Positions 54,513 to 64,000 of a stretch of DNA of 64,000 bases are shown piece after piece (positions within the stretch are counted from its first letter, which is position 1; each line of letters starts with the position of its first letter). Made by a program: the position numbers and the translations under genes. The stretch is from the NCBI RefSeq assembly GCF_937906905.1, contig NZ_CALERY010000022.1, positions 62,001-126,000 on the forward strand. The letters run 5' to 3'. Under the pieces are notes generated by a model. That model was not told the DNA's origin and searched no databases. It was given only the letters and a program-made list of their open reading frames with translations. This stretch comes from an uncultured Helicobacter sp. Lineage in GTDB: Bacteria; Campylobacterota; Campylobacteria; Campylobacterales; Helicobacteraceae.

Positions 54513-55058
54513 TCAAAAGCTCTGGCATTTTTCAAGCATTTTCTCATAATATCGCAATGCCTTTGACACAAGATAGCTATCATCATCGTAGAAAAGTGTC
54601 TCATAGCTGTTTTCAAACGCATTTTTACTCCAATTTGCCGAGCCGATATAGAGCCTGGCACCATCGATAATGGCGAGCTTTTGGTGCATTATACCATAGT
54701 AGTTAGCGTTTTGGGCTTTTTCGCCTTTGAGCAGGCAAACGGAAATGTTATTATATTTATCCAAATAGCCAACGACAGAGCGCGAGTCGTTTCTGCTGCC
54801 TTCATCAAAAATCACGCGGATTTTCACGCCGCGCTTAGCGCTATCACGCAGAGCTTTTGCCAACTCACGATTGGTAAAGCTATAAATCGCGATATCGATG
54901 GATTTGTGCGCGTGTTTTAGAGAGTCAAGCAGAGTTTTATAAGCTTTATCTCGCTCATAGGGCATCATAAATAGCTCACTTCTGGCTAGACTTGGTATGG
55001 GCAGTAGCGCCGAGACAATCGCAAAAAGAAATGCTAAAGAAATTCTCCTCAACTCCAA
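54513..55058 (-). CDS. nucT: Phospholipase D-family nuclease (NucT-like)
   Basis: A 181-residue secreted or membrane-attached nuclease. A signal/anchor segment (ISLAFLFAIVSALLPIPSLA) precedes the PLD domain. Its single HKD motif is His125-Lys127-Asp132 in GIMHQKLAIIDGARLYIG, followed by SANWSKNAFENSYE. One motif per chain means that it acts as a dimer. H. pylori NucT is the close relative and recycles external DNA purines. Its position beside the acidic protein and gmk is as in H. pylori. It is divergent from the acidic-protein gene. Confidence 0.9.
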   Translation of the reverse strand: MELRRISLAFLFAIVSALLPIPSLARSELFMMPYERDKAYKTLLDSLKHAHKSIDIAIYSFTNRELAKALRDSAKRGVKIRVIFDEGSRNDSRSVVGYLDKYNNISVCLLKGEKAQNANYYGIMHQKLAIIDGARLYIGSANWSKNAFENSYETLFYDDDSYLVSKALRYYEKMLEKCQSF

Positions 55059-55080
55059 ATCCTTGCAAGTAAATCTGTGC

Positions 55081-55086
55081 TATAAT
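55081..55086 (+). promoter_or_regulatory. -10 box for the acidic-protein gene
   Basis: A perfect TATAAT with TGTGC before it, 32 bases upstream of the ATG at 55119, in the 60-base gap shared with nucT. This is the best promoter match in the window. Confidence 0.65.
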
Positions 55087-55118
55087 GAGCGACATTTTAC
55101 TCCAAATTAGGTAATTTT

Positions 55119-57815
55119 ATGAAAATCGTTTTGATCAATACTGACCCAATGGTCGCCAAGCTCGTCGAAGCCACCGCCAAAAAGACGGGGATCTCGCTCA
55201 CAAGCTATGCTAACACAGATGAAGTGGATTCTAGTGTGCTGACACAGGAGAGCTTCGTATTTATCGATGAGGGTGCAATTGGATCAGATAGCGGGCGTGT
55301 GAAGTCTATCGCACAGGGCTTCCTAAGCTGCCTGCTCTATGCCAAAACCAAGCCCATAAAAGAATTTACGCATGTTGTCAAAAAGCCTTTTCTCCCTACC
55401 GAGATTTTAGATATCCTCCAAGCCGAGCTCTTAAAGCTTGGTCAAGATTTGCGCAATGCCTCCAATATCACAAAAGATCAAATCGCAGAATCTAGCGAAG
55501 TAGGCGCTGGAGAATCTGGCGAACATGCCAAAGAGGCAAGCACACATACTGACACTAACATCAATCCCAAAGAACTTAATATCAAAGATTTAGATCTTAG
55601 CATGCTTGATGAAGCTGGTGCTGGGGGCTTGGCTGGCGATTTGCAAGAGGGACTTGACTTGGGAGATGATTTGGAGCTAGATCTACCAGAGAATCTGGAG
55701 GGCGACTCATCAAATGCTCTTGATGAAAAACTTGATAAAACATTCGCTCTGGATTCTAATACGACAGAATCCGTGGAGGATTCTGGGGAGCTAGGAGCAG
55801 GCTTGATAGAATCTAACGCAAACTTGGATTCTGTGGATTTAGGACTAGACTTGACGCTAGACTCTGGAGAATCTAGTGCGCAAGCGGAAACCGCGAGCGA
55901 TAACGACACAAAAGAAGCAAGTGCAGGGGAGATTATAAATTTCTTAGACGAAAGCGACATGGAGGAGCTAGATTTTAGCGAGATTGCAAACGATGAGAGC
56001 GATGAGAAAAACAGCGCAAGTCTTGATGAAACAAGCATAGAGAGCATGGCAGACACCACAGCAGGCGATGAAACTAGCAAAGCAGAGGAAGCAGAGAATC
56101 TAAATCCCGCTATAACCAACGATAATGACACAGAGCCCATGGACTCTAGCGCAGAGCCTACAGCTTCACTTGATGAGTTAGGAGAGCTTGGCGAGGCGGA
56201 TTTCACAGCAGATTTGGGAGAGGATTTAGACACAGATTTGATTGGGGATTCTGCGCTGGATTCTGTGGGTTCTCCCCAAGATGAAGCAAGCTCTTCTAAC
56301 GCTCTGGGAGCCCTTGATGAAATCGAAAACTCCACACAAACCGCAATCCTCCCGCAAGATGAAGTAGAGCTCGTGAAAACCCTGCTCGAAGATTCTAACG
56401 AGCCACTTGATAAGGCAGATGAGCAAAAAGCAATCAATCAGGAGAGCAGCCAAGAAGCCAGCGATGATATGCCAAGTAGCGATGTGCTAGAAGAGCTAGA
56501 ATCTAGCGCGGATTCTGGAGCGGATTCTAGCAATGATACAAGTGGCGATATGGAAGCAAATATAGATTTTCTACCAGAATCTAGCGAACTAGATTCTGGC
56601 GAGCTAGGGGCAAAAAATATACAAGAGGAAACACAAGAAGCACTGCTGGATAGCACAGAAAATGAGCAGACCACCAAGCAGCATGAAAGCGACATAGAGA
56701 ATAGTGATGAAGAAGGGTTTGCAGACATCTCGCTTGATGACTTGGCGCAGGTCGATCCTCAAACACATGGCATGGATTCTCAAGCAGATTCCGCCACAAA
56801 ACCAAATACCAATAGCACAAACAATGAGCAAAACGACTTCTTGCAGCTTAGTGAAAAAGAGATCTGCAAGGTGCTTGGTGAGGAGATCCCAGAGGATATC
56901 GCTGGGCATGGAGATATTGCTGGGGATATGAGCCCAGAATCTAGCCAGGATATCATGAAAGACGCCCCACAAGACACGCAAGAGCTTCTAGAGCCAGAAT
57001 CTAAGATAGCAGAATCCACAGACATTGAAGAATCACCAGAATCCACCGAGCAAGAAATTGCCCAAAAGCAGGGCACAGAGAGCAATCTGGTCGCAGATGA
57101 GGCTATGGCAGATATGCAGGATATTGAGGGAGATTTTGTAGAAGACATCGAAATCCCAGCAGACGACCCCACAGAATCTAGTCAAAATCCTAGCACAAGC
57201 GCTATGGCAGAAGAAGTAGATTCCGCACCAGCAGAAGCACAACCAGATCAAAACACGGAAAATACAAAAGCTCCCACAGAGACTTTGGACAACAAAGCCC
57301 AAGTGGAAAGCATGGAGGATTTAGCAGATCTGGCGTTGGATAAGGACGACTTAGATGAAGATGGTGCGGAGAATTTACATACAGAAGATATGAGCCTAGA
57401 ATCTAGCCAAGATATGGATCTAGACATAGATCTAGGAGCAGACCCAGATCCAGTAGCAGATGAGTCTCTATCAGCCCTAGAAGCTGAAAATATTAGCCCA
57501 GACCCTGCCAATGACTTAGCCGATGAATTAAGTGAAAATTTAGGAGATGATTTAGGCGAGTTTGGTGCGGGACTACAAGCGATCAATGATTTGCGCAATG
57601 AAATGCAAACACTTGGCGATCTTGATCCATTTGCCACAAATAACATCATGCCACATGCAAGTATGCCAAGCACATCAGGCACACCAACACTTGCTAATAG
57701 GACACAAGAAGAGCTTTTCAGCGAGCTGCTTGCCAACAAATCTGCACAAGAGATCCGCTCCCTACTCAATGGAGCGCAAATCTCAATCAATATTAGTTTC
57801 TCAAATAAGCAATAG
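55119..57815 (+). CDS. Large acidic low-complexity protein with receiver-like N-terminus (poly-E-rich homologue)
   Basis: An 898-residue protein at the place of the H. pylori poly E-rich protein next to gmk. The first ~110 residues look like a degenerate response-regulator receiver (KIVLINTDPMVAKLVEATAK and VKKPFLPTEILDIL with the KP loop), but without the full phosphorylation Asp set. About 680 residues of Glu/Asp/Ser/Ala-rich low complexity follow, with many LDSS, ESS and GDLGEDL units. The end (RTQEELFSELLANKSAQEIR) is a short helical, conserved-looking tail. It likely acts as an extended scaffold tied by two ordered ends. Many copies of the AGAATCTAG word encode parts of the Ser/Glu region. 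Function is unknown. Confidence 0.8.
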   Translation: MKIVLINTDPMVAKLVEATAKKTGISLTSYANTDEVDSSVLTQESFVFIDEGAIGSDSGRVKSIAQGFLSCLLYAKTKPIKEFTHVVKKPFLPTEILDILQAELLKLGQDLRNASNITKDQIAESSEVGAGESGEHAKEASTHTDTNINPKELNIKDLDLSMLDEAGAGGLAGDLQEGLDLGDDLELDLPENLEGDSSNALDEKLDKTFALDSNTTESVEDSGELGAGLIESNANLDSVDLGLDLTLDSGESSAQAETASDNDTKEASAGEIINFLDESDMEELDFSEIANDESDEKNSASLDETSIESMADTTAGDETSKAEEAENLNPAITNDNDTEPMDSSAEPTASLDELGELGEADFTADLGEDLDTDLIGDSALDSVGSPQDEASSSNALGALDEIENSTQTAILPQDEVELVKTLLEDSNEPLDKADEQKAINQESSQEASDDMPSSDVLEELESSADSGADSSNDTSGDMEANIDFLPESSELDSGELGAKNIQEETQEALLDSTENEQTTKQHESDIENSDEEGFADISLDDLAQVDPQTHGMDSQADSATKPNTNSTNNEQNDFLQLSEKEICKVLGEEIPEDIAGHGDIAGDMSPESSQDIMKDAPQDTQELLEPESKIAESTDIEESPESTEQEIAQKQGTESNLVADEAMADMQDIEGDFVEDIEIPADDPTESSQNPSTSAMAEEVDSAPAEAQPDQNTENTKAPTETLDNKAQVESMEDLADLALDKDDLDEDGAENLHTEDMSLESSQDMDLDIDLGADPDPVADESLSALEAENISPDPANDLADELSENLGDDLGEFGAGLQAINDLRNEMQTLGDLDPFATNNIMPHASMPSTSGTPTLANRTQEELFSELLANKSAQEIRSLLNGAQISINISFSNKQ

Positions 57816-57823
57816 AGGCATAC

Positions 57824-58459
57824 ATGCAAGCACAACAAAACCAAAAGCTCCATGGCAGAATGCTTATTCTTTCAGGTCCATCTGGCTCTGGGAAATCAAC
57901 ACTCTGCAAGGTTTTACAAGAGCACTTTAGTGATATTTACTTCTCTATCTCCACAACCACACGCGCCCCCAGAGAGGGGGAGCAAGATGGAGTGGATTAT
58001 CACTTCGTAAGCCAAGATCGCTTCATCAGTGATATTAAGCAAGGTGCATTTCTAGAGTGGGCACAGGTGCATAACAACTACTATGGCACTTCGCTTTTAC
58101 CCATACAAGAGGCGCTTGCGCAAGGGAAACTAGTGATTTTTGATGTAGATGTGCAAGGACACCAAAGCATTAAAGAGCACTACGGGAATCTCGCACGATC
58201 GGTTTTTATCACAACAAAAAGCAAGCAAGTCCTGCGCGAGCGACTAGAAAGCAGGCAAACAGACTCTAGTCAAAACATCGAAATGCGCCTGCTACACGCA
58301 TACAATGAAATGCAACAACTTGCGCATTTTGATTATCTCATCGTCAATGACGACATACAGAGTGCCAAACGCGCCATTATTGGGATTGCCACCTCACTAG
58401 AGTTTATCCCACAGCCCGAAGTCTATCGCACATTGTGGCAGGATTTCGCACAAAACTAA
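57824..58459 (+). CDS. gmk: Guanylate kinase
   Basis: A 211-residue kinase making GDP from GMP. The P-loop LSGPSGSGKSTLCKVL is near residue 16, and FSISTTTRAPREGEQDGVDY carries the GMP-binding residues; FVSQDRFISDIKQGAFLEWA follows. DVDVQGHQSIKEHY is the lid region. Length is normal. It begins 8 bases after the acidic-protein gene, so they share a promoter. In H. pylori the next gene would be tatA, which is missing here. Confidence 0.96.
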   Translation: MQAQQNQKLHGRMLILSGPSGSGKSTLCKVLQEHFSDIYFSISTTTRAPREGEQDGVDYHFVSQDRFISDIKQGAFLEWAQVHNNYYGTSLLPIQEALAQGKLVIFDVDVQGHQSIKEHYGNLARSVFITTKSKQVLRERLESRQTDSSQNIEMRLLHAYNEMQQLAHFDYLIVNDDIQSAKRAIIGIATSLEFIPQPEVYRTLWQDFAQN

Positions 58460-58576
58460 TCACACCACAGAGCAGATACCAAAGCCAGGATCTAGCCCAC
58501 TCACGCAAATACCATAGAATCTAAAGCCCAAATCCCATCTCCCCAACCAATCTCCAGAATCCAGTAAAATCTAGCC

Positions 58577-59347
58577 CTAAAACCCTACGCCCATTTCTAA
58601 TGCGACAAACAGGCTACTAGGATTTTGGTAGCGCCCAGCAATCTGTGCCTCCTCCAGAGCATAGACCACACAAATCGCCCGAGCAAAATACTCTACTCTC
58701 GTGTGCATATAGATTCCAAGCGAAGCTTGCCAGCGATGAGCGCCAGAAAATGATGTATGCGCAAAATTCTTATACGCCCTATCTGCGACTTGATCAAACC
58801 CCTGATGAGATCCGCCAAAATCCCCTAAGCTCGCCTTGCGCACAGAATGCAAGCCCGCTGCGACATAACTATACTGCATGCTAGATTCCAGCGCGAGAAT
58901 CTCCCCAAGTCTTATATGCGTGCTCGCTCCCACTCCAAGCGAGAAAAGTGTCGTAATGAGGGCGCCTACTTGCATGGATTCTAGTGGAGCGATGAGCTCT
59001 AATGTGATTGGCGCATGCGCACTAGCGAGATTTAGCCCAATACTAGGCTGCGCAAACGCAAGCATGCCAACACTTCCATGCGCACTATCCCCGGCAAATC
59101 CAGAAACCCCAAACCGCGTGGCAAGACGCGCAATAAAGCGCTGCTGCCATAAGCCAATGTCGCCTGCGACATACCCGCCATAATTTGTGCCCTGCTCCTG
59201 CCCCACTCCGTAGGCGCCAAATCCAACGCGTTTATCAATACATCTGGCTTCTGGGCTAGATTCTGCACAGGTGAGCGCATGTGCCATGCCTTGAGCAAGT
59301 ATCCAAAACCCCAAAAACAAGACCCCCCTTAGAGTGCTAGAGCGCAT
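58577..59347 (-). CDS. Predicted outer-membrane protein
   Basis: A 256-residue protein with a signal peptide (LFLGFWILAQGMAHAL), an early Cys pair, and a Gly/Ser/Ala-rich beta-type body (GVGASTHIRLGEILALESSM) ending in Phe (LFVALEMGVGF). This fits a small outer-membrane barrel. It is not recognised beyond that. Some parts resemble the barrel at 10426, so the two may be distant paralogues. It starts one base into the stop of the MotE-like gene (TAATG) and is thus the last gene of the purA operon. Confidence 0.65.
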   Translation of the reverse strand: MRSSTLRGVLFLGFWILAQGMAHALTCAESSPEARCIDKRVGFGAYGVGQEQGTNYGGYVAGDIGLWQQRFIARLATRFGVSGFAGDSAHGSVGMLAFAQPSIGLNLASAHAPITLELIAPLESMQVGALITTLFSLGVGASTHIRLGEILALESSMQYSYVAAGLHSVRKASLGDFGGSHQGFDQVADRAYKNFAHTSFSGAHRWQASLGIYMHTRVEYFARAICVVYALEEAQIAGRYQNPSSLFVALEMGVGF

Positions 59348-60123
59348 TATATGCCGCCATTTTCCTGAAATCTCGCAGAATCTTGTGGGTTTTCCACATC
59401 TAAGCTGCTTTGAGAATCTGGGGTAGAATCTGTGCCTGGAGTTTTGGCGACTTGAGATTTTTCACTTTTAAAGGGCGGACCTTTTGCGATGATTTTTGTA
59501 AGCTCTGCGGCGCGCTTTGGATCCATTTTGCCTAGAATCTTTGCCATTTCTGTCGCACTTAGTGAAGCAAGAATACCCGCAGCTTCGGCATCATCAAGCT
59601 CTGCGATAATGGGCGCAGCTTTAGATTCTTTCATACCAGAAAATGTTTTGGCGACCTTAGAAGTGGAGGTTTCTTTTATCTCTTTGAGCAGCGCTTCGTT
59701 TTTGGCAACAAGATCTTGGATAGCCTTTTTCTCATCAGCCTGGGTTTTGGCGATTTTCTGCGCACTAGCGTTCATGGACTCTATTTTGGCATTAAGCACA
59801 CTTTCTTGCTCTTTGAGCTTAGATTCTCGCTGATCAAATAGATTTTGCGTGGCGTTTTTGTAGGCTTCAAGATTTTGCATTTTCTCATTGAGAGAGCGCA
59901 GACTCTGGGTAATCTCATCTTTTCGTGATTCAAAAATCGCATTACACTGCAAAACATGCTCTGGATTTGCCTCTTGCTTTTGGATTTTGAAGTTTTGGGC
60001 TTTGGGAGATTTGTCTCCTGTGGCAGTGCTTTTGGTAGTGTTTTCATCTGTATGTTGCGACTCTCCTTGTGGCGCAGCATACAATGCGTATAGCACAAAT
60101 ACCAGCAGTGCAAATATTCTCAT
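59347..60123 (-). CDS. MotE-like flagellar protein with MgtE_N-type domain
   Basis: A 258-residue secreted or membrane-anchored protein: signal segment (RIFALLVFVLYALYAAPQ), a long coiled coil at about 75-170, then AAPIIAELDDAEAAGILASL and TEMAKILGKMDPKRAAELTK, the MgtE N-terminal helical pair found in MotE motility chaperones. MotE helps MotC fold in Sinorhizobium; in Helicobacter the homologue lies next to a FliJ-like gene. The C-terminus is Ser/Pro-rich and disordered. It overlaps the FliJ-like gene by 4 bases. Confidence 0.82.
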   Translation of the reverse strand: MRIFALLVFVLYALYAAPQGESQHTDENTTKSTATGDKSPKAQNFKIQKQEANPEHVLQCNAIFESRKDEITQSLRSLNEKMQNLEAYKNATQNLFDQRESKLKEQESVLNAKIESMNASAQKIAKTQADEKKAIQDLVAKNEALLKEIKETSTSKVAKTFSGMKESKAAPIIAELDDAEAAGILASLSATEMAKILGKMDPKRAAELTKIIAKGPPFKSEKSQVAKTPGTDSTPDSQSSLDVENPQDSARFQENGGI

Positions 60124-60539
60124 AGTAGCTCCTTTTTATGCAGCAAAATCGCCACTTCATCAAGCTCTTTTTGCTCTTTTTGCTTCATGGCTTTTACCAT
60201 CTCCTCACGCTGCTTCTCGCGGATATGTTTGAGCTTCTCAAACTCCACATACAGCGAGCGGTGCTGGGATTCTAGTGCAGCGATTTGCGCTTTTAGTATA
60301 GCTATCCCTTCTTGGATAGAATCTATTTCAAAGACAAACGCCCTTTTGCGCGCATTGGCTTTGAGAAATGTATCAAAGCTCCCAGAATCTGGTCGCTGTA
60401 GCCTTGCAAGCTCTGCGACAAGTGCGCTCATCTCGCTTTGCTTGCTGGCGACTTGATTATTGGCACGCACAATTTGAAGCTCACACATATTGAGCTTTTG
60501 CTCTTGGGCTTTGATGAGCGCATCAAATTGTGTTTTCAT
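60120..60539 (-). CDS. FliJ-like coiled-coil flagellar export protein
   Basis: A 139-residue almost entirely helical protein with heptads (QFDALIKAQEQKLNMCELQI to EEMVKAMKQKEQKELDEVAI). The size and placing after purA match the FliJ homologue of H. pylori. FliJ stirs the export ATPase ring and escorts chaperones. No enzymatic motif is expected. It is 11 bases after purA, in an operon purA-fliJ-motE-OMP. Confidence 0.75.
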   Translation of the reverse strand: MKTQFDALIKAQEQKLNMCELQIVRANNQVASKQSEMSALVAELARLQRPDSGSFDTFLKANARKRAFVFEIDSIQEGIAILKAQIAALESQHRSLYVEFEKLKHIREKQREEMVKAMKQKEQKELDEVAILLHKKELL

Positions 60540-60550
60540 GACTCTAGATT

Positions 60551-62720
<2,170 letters not shown>

Positions 62721-62786
62721 AAGAATCTCTTTTGTAGTGTTTTCTTGCGCTTTTTAGGTGGCTTGTTATTTCTTGTGCCTCATTGG

Positions 62787-63716
62787 CTAGATAAACAAAG
62801 AATTTACGCTCTCGTTATGGTAGATTCTACGCACCACTTCAGCAAATAGTGGGGCGACATTAAGCGTGGTAACCTTACTGCAACTCTTACACAAGGGGAT
62901 AGAGTTGCTCACAATCACTTCATCTAGCACGCTCTCTTCTATGCGCTCAATCGCTGGACCGCTTAAAATCGCGTGCGTGCCTAGAGCCATCACAGAAGTA
63001 GCTCCCTTATCTTTCAAAGCTTGGGCTGCTTTACACATAGTCCCAGCAGTATCAATCATATCATCGACTAAAATCACATCTTTGCCGCTCACATCACCGA
63101 TGATATTCATCACTTCACTCTCATTTGCTCTCTCTCTGCGCTTATCGACAATGACTAAATCAAGCCCAAGCTTTTGCCCAAAATACCTAGCCCTAGCCAC
63201 TCCGCCAATATCTGGGCTAGCGATGATGGGGTTTGGGAGCTTTTTGCTACGGATATGGTCTTGAAAGATAATTGAGCCATAGAGATTATCTACTGGAATG
63301 TCAAAAAAGCCCTGTATCTGCCCTGCGTGCAAATCCATAGTAATCACTCGATCAATGCCGGCATTTTGGATAAGGTTTGCTACAAGCTTGGCGGTGATTG
63401 GCACGCGTGGAGCAGCCTTGCGATCTTGCCTTGCATAGCCAAAGTAGGGGATAATGGCAGTGATAGAGCTAGCGGAGCTGCGCTTAAAGGCATCGCTCAT
63501 AATGAGCAGCTCCATAAGGTTGTCATTAGTTGGCATACAAGTAGGCTGGATAATGAAAACATCTTTGCCGCGCACAGATTCATTGATCTGCACGCCAATT
63601 TCGCCATCACTAAAACGATTGATCGTAATCTTACTAAGCACTGCGTCGAGATGTTTTGCAAATTCTTTGCCAAATTCTGGGTGTGCATTCCCGCTAAAAA
63701 CTTTAAACCCTTTCAT
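62787..63716 (-). CDS. prs: Ribose-phosphate pyrophosphokinase
   Basis: A 309-residue enzyme making PRPP from ribose-5-phosphate and ATP. FSGNAHPEFGKEFAKHLD, FIIQPTCMPTNDNLMELLIM, YFGYARQDRKAAPRVPITA and VILVDDMIDTAGTMCKAAQA (PRPP-binding loop) are all present. The product feeds the purine genes purN and purA and histidine synthesis. AAGGAGAAGG precedes the ATG. A TATAAT box lies at 63772-63777. Confidence 0.96.
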   Translation of the reverse strand: MKGFKVFSGNAHPEFGKEFAKHLDAVLSKITINRFSDGEIGVQINESVRGKDVFIIQPTCMPTNDNLMELLIMSDAFKRSSASSITAIIPYFGYARQDRKAAPRVPITAKLVANLIQNAGIDRVITMDLHAGQIQGFFDIPVDNLYGSIIFQDHIRSKKLPNPIIASPDIGGVARARYFGQKLGLDLVIVDKRRERANESEVMNIIGDVSGKDVILVDDMIDTAGTMCKAAQALKDKGATSVMALGTHAILSGPAIERIEESVLDEVIVSNSIPLCKSCSKVTTLNVAPLFAEVVRRIYHNESVNSLFI

Positions 63717-63771
63717 AAATCCCTTCTCCTTGCGATACTGCTCCTAACCGCGCTTGAAGCTGAATGCGCCC

Positions 63772-63777
63772 ATTATA
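63772..63777 (-). promoter_or_regulatory. -10 box for prs
   Basis: TATAAT on the minus strand with TATGC in front, about 55 bases before the prs ATG. An AT-periodic stretch upstream replaces a clear -35, as is common in Helicobacter. Confidence 0.6.
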
Positions 63778-63786
63778 GCATATTTT

Positions 63787-64000
63787 CTATTTTTCTCTCT
63801 GCAGGCGATACTCTATCTGGGAGCTGATAGATTCTAGGGCGCATTGGATTTGTGGCTGGCTGAAAATTTGGCTTGATCGAGCTTGCAAAATAGTGTGTGA
63901 TCTAGCGGCTTGACCAGCTTGCTTGACACCAGAGAGACAAGCGGCAATGGCAGAGTATGCGCCCTTTGTATCAATAGCACTCAAAATCTCATCGCCCAAA
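63787..64000 (-). CDS. C-terminal fragment of an unidentified gene (partial, runs off right edge)
   Basis: The last 71 or so codons of a minus-strand frame that continues beyond the window. The end reads AIDTKGAYSAIAACLSGVKQ and closes with EYRLQREK. It is helical and Ala/Ser/Gln-rich with no motif that I can place. Its stop is 70 bases before prs, with the prs promoter between. The apparent first codon in the window is a TTG in the middle of an open frame, not a supported start. Confidence 0.5.
   Translation of the reverse strand, partial: LGDEILSAIDTKGAYSAIAACLSGVKQAGQAARSHTILQARSSQIFSQPQIQCALESISSQIEYRLQREK

Noticed and set aside
55478..56437. 319-codon minus-strand open frame, very Ser-rich
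   Set aside because: It is the antisense of the acidic repeats; Glu/Asp/Ser codons read backwards give Ser/Leu/Phe. No start signal or family pattern.

Overview
The window is a gene-dense chromosomal segment of an epsilonproteobacterium, most likely an enterohepatic-type Helicobacter of moderate G+C. The evidence is the oorDABC 2-oxoglutarate oxidoreductase operon, futalosine-pathway mqnE, a MurF with a membrane-embedded N-terminus, a stand-alone CheB, a poly-acidic protein between nucT and gmk, and several gene orders known from Helicobacter pylori (ispH-aroA-pheT-pheS; ddl-hydrolase-murF-HIT; purA-FliJ-like-MotE-like). These comparisons come from memory of the family, not a search. I see no rRNA, tRNA, insertion sequence or CRISPR array.

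Layout. 0-1.1 kb: yidD (partial), rnpA and rpmH on the minus strand. 1.3-3.4 kb: a lipoprotein and a heptosyltransferase-like gene switched out of frame by a poly-G tract. 3.6-7.5 kb: oorDABC and a pseudouridine synthase. 7.5-11.5 kb: a phosphoethanolamine-transferase-like gene with a second homopolymer tract, dnaJ, and an outer-membrane protein. 11.7-19.7 kb: transaldolase, a small HTH regulator, a surface-sugar cassette (rfbF-like, radical SAM, GT8), a flagellar rod gene behind a sigma-54-type promoter, an MBL hydrolase and a Kef-type antiporter. 19.7-32.7 kb: minus-strand housekeeping genes (ispH, aroA, pheT, pheS, flhB, mqnE, ankyrin protein, HIT, murF, a hydrolase-acylphosphatase fusion, ddl). 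32.9-35.4 kb: a TonB-dependent receptor with a Fur-like site. 35.7-47.4 kb: radical SAM, serB, tsf, rpsB, thiL, psd, surE, GT4, argS, tatA, a cation antiporter and purN. 47.4-52.7 kb: an accessory patch with a metallophosphoesterase remnant, a PD-(D/E)XK protein, and an operon of tandem AAA+ ATPase, unknown protein and sirtuin. 52.9-64 kb: cheB, cheR, nucT, the acidic protein, gmk, an outer-membrane protein, MotE-like and FliJ-like genes, purA, a HisZ-like gene, prs and an unidentified C-terminal fragment.

Two observations stand out. First, the palindromic 11-mer CTAGAWTCTAG occurs 16 times by eye in 64 kb, in coding and intergenic DNA, where about 0.03 would be expected by chance; shorter half-forms are everywhere. 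Second, the AAA+/unknown/sirtuin operon next to the PD-(D/E)XK gene sits inside a block that in H. pylori would hold tatA-argS beside gmk. It is the best candidate here for an undescribed system, but nothing in the sequence proves a function.
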